This document shows, piece after piece, positions 39,401 through 51,400 of a stretch of DNA of 64,000 bases. Within the stretch, counting starts at the first letter, position 1. The number at the start of each line of letters is the position of its first letter. The position numbers and the translations under genes are program-made. Under the pieces are notes generated by a model. That model worked only from the letters and a program-made list of their open reading frames with translations. It made no database searches and was not told the DNA's origin. This DNA comes from Scortum barcoo (Eukaryota; Chordata; Actinopteri; Centrarchiformes; Terapontidae): assembly GCA_023238725.1 (NCBI GenBank), contig CM041531.1, forward strand, positions 23,662,143 through 23,726,142, written 5' to 3'.

Positions 39401-42400
39401 GAGCGCAAGAGAAGAGAAGTGGAGGAGAGGAAGAAAAGAGAGGAGGAGGAGCGGCAGAAGCAAGCAGAGAGACGGAGGCAAGAGGAGGAGAGGAGGAAGC
39501 TGGAAGAGGAGAGGAGGCAGCTAGAGGAAGAGAGGAAGAAACTAGAGGAAGAGAGGAGGCGAGAGGAAAAGAGACGGAAAGAAGAGGAGGAACAACGCAG
39601 GAGGGAGGAAGAGAGGAAAAGATTAGAGGAGGAGCGGAGAGAGGAGGAACGCAGAAGAGAGAGGGAGGAGGAGGACAGGAGGAGAGTGAGGGCGGCCGAG
39701 GCTGCCATCCGAGATGGGGTGGAGAGGAGAAGGCAAGAAGAGGAGGAGAGGAGAAAGAGGGATGAAGAAAGGTGGAAGCTTCAGCAGCAACAGGAGGAAG
39801 AGAGGAAGAGACGTGAGGAGGAAAGAAAGAGGGCGGAAGAGGAGAGGAAGAGAAAAGAGGAGGAAGAGGCAAGGAGGAAAGCTGAGGAGGAGAGAAAGAG
39901 GAAGGAAGAGGCACCTCGTCAGCAGCAGCCAAGTTCAGGAGGGAAGCTGGATATTCAGGCTCTGCTGAGAGGACTGGAAGAGAGGAAGGGTAAAACCCAA
40001 CACACAAGTTTTCCTGCTTTTCTGCCTCTCTATAGTCTCTTCATGTCTTCAGTGTGCGCAAACTACTTTTGAATCTCATTTCACATTATGATCCCTGATG
40101 TGTTATAGGCAGGCAGCCAAGGGCCAAACAACACAGGAAGTCAGCGGCTCTCACGGCCTTCAAAGCACTCTACCCATTCACCGCCCGAAACAACGAAGAG
40201 CTCAGCTTCGATGCAGATGATGTCATCGAGGTAAGATTGAAAATCGTGTCTCATAAGGACTTGGCAAAAGATACGGCTGAACTCTAGATTAGCAGAGTGC
40301 TTATTCTTTATTGAATGTCTCTTTTGTCCTCTTTTGGTCACTCTTTTACTTTCCTGTTTCCTCCTGTCAGGTTGATGAGACGACGGAGCGAGAGGAGGGT
40401 TGGCTATATGGCAGCAAACAGGGGAAGATGGGCTGGTTCCCAGAGAGCTATGTTGAGAGAGTGGCCCTGTCAGACACAGCTAATAATACTGCTGCTGCTC
40501 CTATGTTGCCACTCCAGTCGCAGCTTTCCAGTGCCCTCGAGGCTGCCAAGGCAACAGGGGCAAAGTCTGCCTTCACACCAACACACTCTCCAAACATGGC
40601 ACCCTCTGAGGCACAAGGACAGGTGGGTCCTTGTCTGATTACGAGCGTATGATCGTTGTCTGGATATACACACCAACATTTAGGTACTCACTGCACCATC
40701 TTCCTCTCTGCACTTTTGTCAGCAGGTGCTGGGTAACCTGTTGGCCCAGGCCCTGTGCTCGTGGACAGCAAAGACAGACAACCATCTGAACTTCAATAAG
40801 GACGACGTTATTCAGGTGTTGGAGCAGCAGGAGAACTGGTGGCTGGGAGAACTGAATGGTGAAAAGGGCTGGTTCCCCAAGACGTACGTGACACTGCTGG
40901 GAGACGAAGAGACTTCAGAGTAAGTCATGCCCCCAAATTTGCTTTCCATCATTGATAATATGTTAAGTTATCAGTTTAGCAGGCATACTAGTACTAACTT
41001 GTAACTGAAACATGCACAGCTTTGTTTTTCCACTTCCATTAATTCTATCCTGCTATTGTACATTTTTCCACTGATGAGGTCTGCAGTTTGCGTCAAAAAT
41101 GACGCTTCTTCTCGGAGTCATAACTGAGTCAAATCTGTAAACAGACATGATACCGGCACTGATTCAGTGTGACATAAATTCTTCAGTATCATATCTTCAA
41201 TGGTCACAAATAAACTTCCATAAATCGGCTTAGAAATCATAGAAAAGAAGCTCCGTATAATATCTCCAGAACTTGACTGAGAACCAGCAAATTTTCTTCA
41301 GTATTAGAATAATGCAGTGATGGTTGTTTTTGCTGGGTTTGATGGGCACACTACAAAAAGGACCAGCTAATGGCTAATTCGGCATACTTTTAATGATCTA
41401 ATTTGCCAAAGTGTAAAGAAATAGCTAAAAGCTAACCCACTGACTCCATGGCAACATACTTCCTGTTGCCAAGAAGGAGGGCCACAGTTGTTTGGACTTT
41501 GTTTGAGGGGACGCACAAAGACCTAAAGCATCAATCAACATATTTTGTAGCCGTTTTGTTGCTTTTCATCTCTGATCAATCAATGAAAACATGCGTGTCA
41601 GTGAGTCTGCAGGTACGGTAACTATTCCAGTATGTAAGGTATTTAGGCTGCTGACATGCCTTCTTCCTTCCTCTGTGACACACACACACACTTAAAAACC
41701 ACACTCCTCAGCATAGAGTTATAAAGATACTGTATCATCCCAGCTGGACATTGTACCAGACTGTTGCGATGAAAATGAGCCAGAAGGTGAAGCTCCTTGA
41801 TTTACTGGTCAGTTGAAGTGCACTTTCACGACACTTCACCTCTCATTATGAGCTTTGGTGAACAACCAGGAAAAAAAAATAAGATTACAATTTGAGGAGC
41901 CCAGAGTAAGGACCCCTGCTTCTATGTATTTAAAGGGGCCCGTTTAAGTGGTCCAGACCTTTTGAATAGTGCGACTCCTGGTATTCCAAGATTCCACGTA
42001 TTCAGCTCAGAAACTCCAGGGCAGATCCAGACAATGCAGCAGGGATTGATATCCCCCATCAGGCTTCCCCAGGCTGGAGGATGTGTCTGTGGAAAAAGCC
42101 TTCAGTACTTTGTTTGTGGAGTTTTCTGCTTGCCGCTGTGATCTAGATAAGCACTGGATGACGAATAAATGGATGGATGCAAAGTATAAATGAGTATGAT
42201 AATGTGTTTTTTCTGTATTTACAGCATGAAGAGTTCCCCTCCTGATGCTTTAGAGTCAAGTGACAGCCTGCAGTTTGAAGGTGCAGTAAAATTAGATTAG
42301 ATTCAACTTTATTGAAACATGTATAAATACAGAAGGTAACGAAATGCAGTTTAGCATCTAATCAGAAGTGCATTTACTGAAGCAGCAAGTGCAGTATAAG

Positions 42401-45400
42401 TAGCACTTGTCCGAACTATGAACAGTATCCCTCTACATAAGGTATGTATACAGAAACTATATGATATGATATGAACAATATATATAACAATATATATATA
42501 ACTAATATACAGAAGGCTATATTAATATACAAAAGTGAAAGGATGGATATGAATATGAACAAGTATGTACAAGAACAGAGATGGATGTGAACACTATATA
42601 CAGGTATGTATACACAATTATGTGGTGACAACAGGACCAATGACAGTGGGCAATGTAGGGGTGTGGAGGAGTTTGGGGTGTGGGAGGGTGTGGGGGATCA
42701 GAGGGGGCAGAGTTCAATAGAGAAACAGCTGTAGGGAAAAAGCTGTTCCTAAACCTGCTGGTTTTAGTTAGGCTCCTGTAACGCTTCCTGGGGGCAGTAG
42801 TTGAAAAAGAGTATGTCCAGGATGAGAGGATCGTTTAAGTGCTACGTCCAGTCCTCTATGGCAGGAAGTGGAGTCCTTTTGAATAGTGCGACTCCTGGTA
42901 TTCCAAGATTCCACGTATTCAGCTCAAGAAGAACAGGCAGAAGGTGTTTGCACATGAAAGGTTCCTGAGAGGGCAAATCCAGACAATGCATGTGTCTCCC
43001 TTTTCACCTTCCAGTCCACAATGGCTCCTTAGTTTTGTTGGTGTTGAGGTTATCCCCCATCAGGCTTCCCCAGGACTCATCATTATCACTGGAGTTGGTC
43101 CAATCACCGTGATGTCATGCAAACTTTGTGATGGATGTGTCTAGGCCTGTGGAAAAAGCCTTCATAGAGGAGCGGGTCAGAGAGCCCTGTGGTGTGAGGC
43201 TCAGAGCCCTGTGGTGTGCCATGGTGGAGTGTGAGTACTTTGTTTGTGGAGGTCTGTTGGTTTTCGGAGGGGGGTGCTTGCCGCTGTGATCTAGATAAGC
43301 TTGTGTAAGTGTTCTTCAACAAACAGTTCTCCAGGTGTGAGAGTACACTCCTGGATGACGATCCTCTGTGCTCCTATAGGCAAATTGGTGTGGGTCCAGT
43401 GTGGGGGGCAGGCGTGTCTTGAGGTGTGCCAGGACCAGCCGCCCAAAGCACTTCCATCAAAGTATCAAGGAGTGCTACGGGGCGGTAGTCAGCAAATCGG
43501 AGAGGAGTTTCAGCGCTGGCACAATGGAGGTGGTCTGTGAAGCATGAAGCATCGCTGGTACTGCTGTCTGGGCAATGTGTTGAAGATTTTAAAGGCCCCT
43601 GTATTTACAGCATGAAGAGTTCCCCTCTGCTTGGGGTTGCTCATTTGGCTCAGTGCATTTTGTCTGGGGGAGATGCAGGAGGGTTGCGCGCGCTTTAGAG
43701 TCAAGTGAGTCCTTGAGGTCTGGTGATCAGAGGGTTTGGGTTTGATAGTCATGTCCTTGTTGTCCTTGTCAAAAGTGGGCGTAGAAGTCATTCAGTCGTT
43801 GAGGAAGACACATTCATGACTGTCTGTGTAAAATATCAACCTGACATGGTTTAGTTTAATATTTGATGCTCATACATTACATAAACCATGCATTAATATG
43901 TTGATTTTCAGGTGGCAGTTTTCTCTGTTAATTTATGTTTACGTATTCTTTTCCTTTCCAGAATACGTGGCGTTGTACACCTACGAGTCTCCGGAGCCTG
44001 GTGATCTGACGTTCAGAGAGGGAGATGTGATCTTGGTGACCAAGAAAGAGGGAGAGTGGTGGAACGGCTCTACAGGCGACCACACAGGCCTCTTCCCCGG
44101 CAACTACGTCAAACCTAAAGAGACAGATGTAAGAACATTCAAGCCCTACTGTACAGCCCATTATTGTACAGCAGCATATCACTGTTTGTGTTGGACTGCA
44201 TTATGAGTATTTTCTTCTTGTGCTGTTTTATTTGTGTAGTGCTTTGAAAGTTTGAAATAATGACATAATTGCATTTTTTCAGACATCAAGTATATCTGGA
44301 AAGAAGAAGCCAGGTAAGCTTAACATCTTGTCTTGTGTTTATTTATCTCTTTACCTCTGATTCTCACATAAAAAAACAATTCTCGCAATTCAGAAAAGTC
44401 AAAGTTCTCTTTTTGGCCTTGCACAGAGATTGCCCAGGTGATGAGGGCTCACTCCTCTGCCATCCCCGAGCAGCTGAATCTGGAAAACGGGCAGCTCATC
44501 CTCATCCTCAGCAAAAACGCCTCTGGCTGGTGGCTCGGAGAACTGCAGGTCAGTGTTCAGCTCACCATGCGCTGCACTGGAGGAGAACTGCAGAATGTTA
44601 AAGGATTTGGATATCATTGTGAAATCATTAATCATTAATCATTGCGCTGTTTGACTCTAGGCTCGCGGTAAGAAGCGTCAGAAGGGCTGGTTCCCTGCTT
44701 CTCACGTCAAAATATTGGGATCCAGCAGCGGCAAGTCCACACCAGCACCCCAAGCAGGTAAGACACACATGCTCACACACACTCATACACACATTCACAT
44801 ACAAACACATAAGTCTGCAAGATGAAGGCCAGAGGTGACAAGGTAAAATAATGGTGTAAACAAAAGTACCTCACACACTCTCACACCTCTCCTCTTCTCA
44901 GTCTGTCAGGTAATAGCCATATATGACTACACAGCCGCCAACGGGGACGAGATGAGCTTCTCCAAAGGTCAGCTGATCAACGTTTTAGACAAGAATGACC
45001 CCGATTGGTGGAAAGGAGAGATCAACGGGACCACCGGTCTGTTCCCCACCAATTACGTGACGATGACCACAGCAGACTGTGACCCCAGCCAGCAGTGTAA
45101 GTAAATCCCTCAAACTTCACACATCAGGGGTATTCATGACAGAAAATATGCATGTTTTAAAGCATGGAGAGGCTTCCACGTTGCTTTAAGCCTCTGTAAC
45201 TAACCAGGACTTATCCTCTGTTCATCTGTGCCACAGCCATCGACCGTCATTAATATTTCCTCATCCACCCATCTCTTCATCTGTATATCCTTTCTTCTCA
45301 CTGACTGTTTCACCTTTTTCCCTGTTTTTCCCACTTCCTCCCTTCCCGATCTGTATTTCTCCCTCCCTGCTGTCTCCACTCCTCGGCCTCTGTCTCTTTC

Positions 45401-48400
45401 TCTCCTTCTAGGGTGGTAGAAAGTCCTCTTCCTCCTCCACCTCCTCTTCCTCTCCTACTCCTGACTTCAGAGAGACTCACTATTGCACACATCTCTGAAG
45501 GGGAGGAGTGTCTGGACTCACTCTCCACTAACGTCTCCCACTGAGCTAATGCTACTGTGTGTGTGTGTATGTGTGAGCGATGCAACTGAGCATGAACAGG
45601 TGTATGCGTGATAGAGAAAACTTTGGCAACAGGCAGTTTGTCGCCTGTGAATGAATCAGGACCCTGATTCAACTTTCTTCCGACTCTCAATGCTGATTCT
45701 GTGAATTTGTTAAAGCCTCGGTGCCTTTTGTGATTTCCTCGGTCCATCATCATGTGATTGATAAGAAAAATGCATCTGAAGCAGAGGCATAGTGGGTCTC
45801 TCTGTGGCTCATCCACTCTTCTTTCCTTTTGTTTCTCTTCACAAGACACTTTTATTTTCCCTTTTATTCATGCTGCATTACTCTCTTTTTCGCTTCCTTT
45901 TATTTCTTTACTCTCTTTTTTTCTTACTCTGATTTTGAGAGTTCAGCTCACACAGAGCCCACTATTTGTCTCTGTCTCTCCTCAGAGATGTGTATGTATT
46001 GAGGCATGATGTGCAAGTTTTACTGTCATTTTCAAGACTTGGTCTTTATGCTAACAATCAGTATCCTACTAAACTAAAGCTTGTGCATATTTTGAGTAAT
46101 AATCAGTGGCAATTTGACTTTTTTCAATTCAAGACAGGATCTGCCTGAGAATACATATAAATAATATATAATATCTCAGGTAGAAAAAAGAACAGATGCC
46201 ACATCTCCAAACGGGCATTAAAGTTCTTGCCCTTTGCTTTCACCTATTGTGAATCCTGTTAATTATAACCATTTTGCAGTGTGTCTTTTTGATTTAATGG
46301 CTTTGAAACCTGACCTTGATGGTACAAGTGGAACCGTAAAGTTTGTCCTCTATGTTTAAAAGCTATAATGGGGTCAGCTGTTAACCACTGACAGAAGGAA
46401 GTCCTTTTGAAGTGAGATGAAGCGACTCCTCTCCATATGGCAAGCTGTTTCTAAGCCACTGAGCGACATAAACTTTGCCTCCAGCGGTGATGTTACCACC
46501 CGCTGCTGCACCTTTTATCAACTGAATGCTATTTTGCTGCTGTGCTGAATGTTTTTGCTTGTGCAGAAAGTAAATGCATGTCTGCTTGTGTTTAAAAAAA
46601 CAAACAAACATATTAATCATCACTGTCAGGGTGATGGATACATTTTCATTCAGGTTAACAAGTGAAAAAAACACTAATCTATGCAAGTTTCGCATGAGGT
46701 ACTGTCCCTCCAGTCGGATGAATACATCAAGGAGTGATGCAAAAGATGCTACAACTAAGTTTGGATGTCCATCAAATTCACTGTAATGAGGAACCAGCTC
46801 TGCTAAAGAATGGGCCACTTCTCTCTTCCATTTAATTCAGAGGTGGCCAGGCTCGGTTTACGACAAACCTCACTCATATCTGTGAAAGGCTGCATTAAAG
46901 TTTAGTGAACCACACCGACAGAAAGCTGCATCAATAGTTCATAGCTGTAGCTGCTGTAGGCACAACTGATTTTATCTCTATACATATATGAGAGAGAGAC
47001 AGAGAGAACATTTTAGGGAACAACATGGTGTAACTATTTTTGAAGATGTGTCTTAATATATTTTCTGAAGCTGAAGTAAAGAATAAAAATGTTTTGAGAT
47101 GACAATGAAGTGTTTTATTCTATATAGAATTTTAATGTGAATTTTAATGTTCACCTCTACAGGGTGTGTGTGTCTGTGTGTGAGAGAGAGAGAAGTATTC
47201 AGTGTTTATATTATCAACACAGTACACATGATTAAGATGCACTGATACGCAGTATGTGAACAACATTTTCAACCCTGTTAGTAACCTGCACTCTGTGCTA
47301 ATATCAGGTATCCCATCAGGACTCTCAAGAAAATCTTCCCTATTTGGGCTTATTTCAGTGGAAAAAAGGGACCTCTAGAAAAAAAAATGAAGCTTTTTCC
47401 ATTCTGAACATGTGTCAAAGGCTGATAAAGAAAGAAAGAATCCCCTTCCTGTTTTTGGTAAAAACAGATTTGGTCTAGGAGAAGTTTTAGTCTGATACCA
47501 GCAACGAGAAGATAACGATACAGAAGGAGAAGGAGACAAACTAGACGGGAGAGACGAACCACAAGCGGGCATATTCACTGCAAACCTGAGACACGAAAAA
47601 CAACACAACAACAGAATTAGAGTTACAGCGATGACTTCGCAGAGCAGATTTCACTTTCTAAACCTCTGGGATGAGACTGACAATCAGGGTGAGGGAAGAG
47701 AAGTGTCAGTGAGAGAACAGTCAGCTAGTATGGGACCCTCACAGTGGGTTAATGGTCACCCTGTATCAGGTAAGTAAGTGTGTGTGTGTGTGTGTGTGTA
47801 TGTGTGTGTGCACGCTGATCTATGCTATAGTCTTTCATGTTTCCTTTTACATGCCTCTTCTTCTTCTCTTTCTTCCTCCGTCCTCCTCTGAAAGCTTCAG
47901 TAATGAGCACATACACTTGAGAAATAGTCAACAGCTGCACCGTGTTTCGTTTGTCCAGCAGGAGGCAGTAAATGCAGTGCTAAAGTGTTGCTGTGGTTCA
48001 AGTAGTTTGGTTTTGTTACCGCGGCCGCACTAGTTAAATGTTTTCTTTTTCTTGTACAACTCATGTAAACCTTCCTCGTGTGTGCTCCGTCTCTCCTGCA
48101 GGGTGTGCAAACCTGAACAGCCTTGACTCGCTGAGCCCTCAGGAGAAGAAGAGACAGGGTTACATCCATGAGCTGATAGAGACTGAGGCGAGATACGTGG
48201 AAGACCTGAAGATAGTGCTGGATGTAATGGACACACATCATGCTGAATAACTCGCATAAATACATACAGTACAGAGTCAATCAACCAAACACAGTCGCGT
48301 GCTGTGGCGAAACATTATTTTTATGAGAAATAGGTGTGTCAGCTGACCACATACCCGACAGTGTGTGCGTGTTAACACTTTTGTCTGTCTTTTCCCCTGT

Positions 48401-51400
48401 TTGTAGGTTTTTCAAAAGCCCATGTCAGAGTCAGGCCGGGTGAAGGATACAGAGATGGCCATGATCTTTGTTAACTGGAAAGAACTGCTGACCTGCAACT
48501 CTAAGTTTCTAAAGTAAATATCACACCAGCAGAGTGCCGACTCTGAACACAGTTATTTTAATGCAGCCTTTGTGGATTCTGTCCATGCAGAACTGCGGAG
48601 CCGCTCATGTTTTACATATGTGTGTTTATGTGTGTCCAGGGCACTCCAAGATTGTAAGAAGAAGGGGGGCGACAACATGCCGGTGCAGATGATCGGAGAC
48701 ACCCTGGCCGTGGAGCTTTCCCACATGCAGCCCTACATCCGCTTCTGCTCCTGCCAGATCAAGGGAGCATCCCTGCTCCAGACTCGTATTGACAACGAGC
48801 CAGACTTCAAGAACTTCCTCAAGGTAGAAAGGAGACAAGAGTGAGGGAGGAGTGAGAAAATGCCTCTAAAATAAAATCTCACATTGTACTACAAGCCACG
48901 TTTGGATATATAGTATATGTGAAGCAGGGTCTAGACAACATTGCAGGAACAATTTACTCTCTTTCATACCTGCTTTACTTTACGTCTTTCTGTGTCTTCT
49001 TCTTTACATTTCTCCAAGTCCATTTCAATTTGCCTAAAAACATTTTCTTTTGCTCCCATCAGAAAATTGCCACAGACTACAGGTGTAAAGGCATGCCGCT
49101 GTCCAGCTTCCTACTGAAACCCATGCAGAGGATCACACGCTACCCGCTGCACATCAAAAACGTAGGCCATCATGTTCATGAGCGTGTCTCTGTTTGAACT
49201 CCTCATTAAGTGGTTGAAATGTTGAACTGACTGTGTGTAATTGGGGAAAAAGTGTTTTGCCTTTGTGGGTATAATTACCATGTCTGTGTATTTACCTGTT
49301 CTGTGTGTGTGTGTGTGTGTGATAGATCCTGGAGTGCACCGCAGAGGGCCACGCTGACCGAGGTCCTCTGAAAGAGGCTCTGGATAGGGCAGAAGAACTT
49401 TGTCAGCAGGTTATTTTTTCACTGATTCCCTCATTTCTGACCTGATTTGTCACTTTAATTCAGTTACAGAGACTGGAGATTTTTTAAAAATTGTATTCTG
49501 TGTAGAAAAGATCTTTTGATTTGAATGACATTCCTCAACAGGTAAATGAGGGCGTGAGAGAAAAGGAGAACTCTGACAGACTGGATTGGATTCAGAGCCA
49601 CGTACAGTGTGACGGCACTGCAGAGGTATTGAGATTACAGATAAATTGAAACGAGTTCATTATTAATGGATTTAATTAATTTAATTAGTTGATTACATTA
49701 TAAGTATGTGTCAAAAGATAATTTTCTATAATATGACAGATCTTCTAAAGTTGTTCTCTTTCAACAGAACCTGGTCTTTAACTCTCTCACAAACTGTTTG
49801 GGCCCCAGGAAACTGCTCCACAGCGGCAAGGTGAGTAAAGCTGCAGTGACTCTGATGGGCCCTCGTATTCTAAAAAAATTACCAACAGTTTTTTCCCCCA
49901 GAATGAATATTTTAAAATGTAAGCAGGCAGACTGGGGAGTACAGGGGGATGAAATGTTAAACATCAGTGGGTCAGATCCCTGGAAGTCATGGTTACATGC
50001 TACAAGCCTCAAACCACAGAGTGAAACTTCCACAGTAGAGATCAGTGAGCTGGTTCAGCTGAGCAGAAACCCGACAGAAGGATCTCGGGCACTGATGATA
50101 CAGAACCATGAAAAATACTGTTATGTAAACTTAGACGTTTGTTTTTGGCTCGAGGATTAAAACCTTCTGATGCTGAACAGTTGACTACAGTTTCACCTTT
50201 TTGTCACTGCACACCAAATTTAGTAATTACATTTTTGTAAATATTGAGTAATTATTGTTGAAATCATCATAAATAATATGATCCGTATATATCACGTTTC
50301 TTTTCAGATGTACAAGGCAAAGAGCAACAAGGAACTCTGGGCTTTCCTCTTCAGCGACTTCCTGCTTTTGACTCATTCAGCCAAACAGTTCACGTCCTCT
50401 GGGCCTGATAAACTGTTCAGCAGCAAGAACAACGTGCAGCTCAAGATGTACAAGCCGGTAAGATACACGCTGACACGCACACAGGTTTAAGTTTTAATGT
50501 CTTCTTTTGAGGCAGCATGACACTTTGTATTTTCTTTATGAAAATGTTCCCTGTTATTAATTCATTTTAATGTTATTTAATCTCGTTTCCTTTTCCAGCC
50601 TGTGCTGCTGAATGAAGTACTGGTGAAGCTGCCGGATCCTTCCAGCGACGAACCAGTCTTCCACATCTCACACATTGATAGAGTCTACGTACTCAAGACT
50701 GACAACATCAATGAACGGTAGCTGCTTACGCACATACACAGATTTGGTGTGTTTGATGGCCTGTATGATCACTGTGTGTGTTTCTGTGTTTTCAGGACAG
50801 CGTGGGTTCAGAAGATCAAGGCCGCATCTGAAGAATTTATTGACACGGAAAAGAAAAAAAGGGACAAGGCCTATCATGGTTTGTCTATACACTCTCACAG
50901 CCGCACAGCCGTACTGATGGCAGCCAACATGATGATCTCTGGATTAATCTGTGTGTGTATGTGTGTGTGTGTTCACAGCGCGATCTGTCAAGGCCAGTGG
51001 AATCGGCAGACTCCTTGTCACCATCTTGGAGGCCACTGAACTCAAGGCGGGCAAACCCAATGGTGAGCATGGATACACTCGTGTTACGTGATGTCCTCAC
51101 AGTTCAGTGGACTAAGAAACACACTGTGAACTTGAAATGTTGTCGTCCGATCCAGCTTTTAATCGCTGCTGTGTGGACACGTAATGAAGCCGAGATAAAG
51201 CCACATTTAATTATGGACCTCTGTCATCCCTTTTTTTCATCACTTCTCCCTCTGTGACCTCTTTTCTGCTGCTCTTCCATTGTCTCCCGTCCCTCCCCTC
51301 TTTTCCATGTTCTTCATCTCTTCTCGTCTCTCTCTCTTCTACTTGCTCTCACGTCTTATTTCCTCTCCCTCACCTGCTCACCTGTCTTCATGCCGTTCTC

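Larger units (their letters stand above)
41930..43800. other. Braided duplication mixing itsn2 exon sequence with LINE sequence
   Basis: Blocks at 41950-42260 recur in order at 42830-43710: a 49-base block starting TTTTGAATAGTGCGACTCCT (41959 and 42877), ATCCAGACAATGCA (42025 and 42977), TCCCCCATCAGGCTTCCCCA (42052 and 43051), TGTGGAAAAAGCCTTCA (42088 and 43148), GTACTTTGTTTGTGGAG (42105 and 43236), TGCTTGCCGCTGTGATCTAG (42127 and 43276), TGTATTTACAGCATGAAGAG (42214 and 43600), CTTTAGAGTCAAGTGA (42248 and 43694). The last two belong to the itsn2 acceptor and exon 42225-42280, yet in the second copy they sit inside LINE sequence. Confidence 0.85.

Noticed and set aside
39185..40007. Long antisense open frames (up to 206 codons, Ser/Leu/Pro-rich) opposite the itsn2 helix exon
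   Set aside because: They are the mirror of a purine-rich exon with almost no stop-forming codons on the other strand. They have no start context, splice logic or family motif.
45310..45849. 179-codon minus-strand frame
   Set aside because: It lies opposite the candidate short-isoform 3' UTR, is low in complexity (Arg/Gly/Glu-rich) and has no recognisable domain or splice context.
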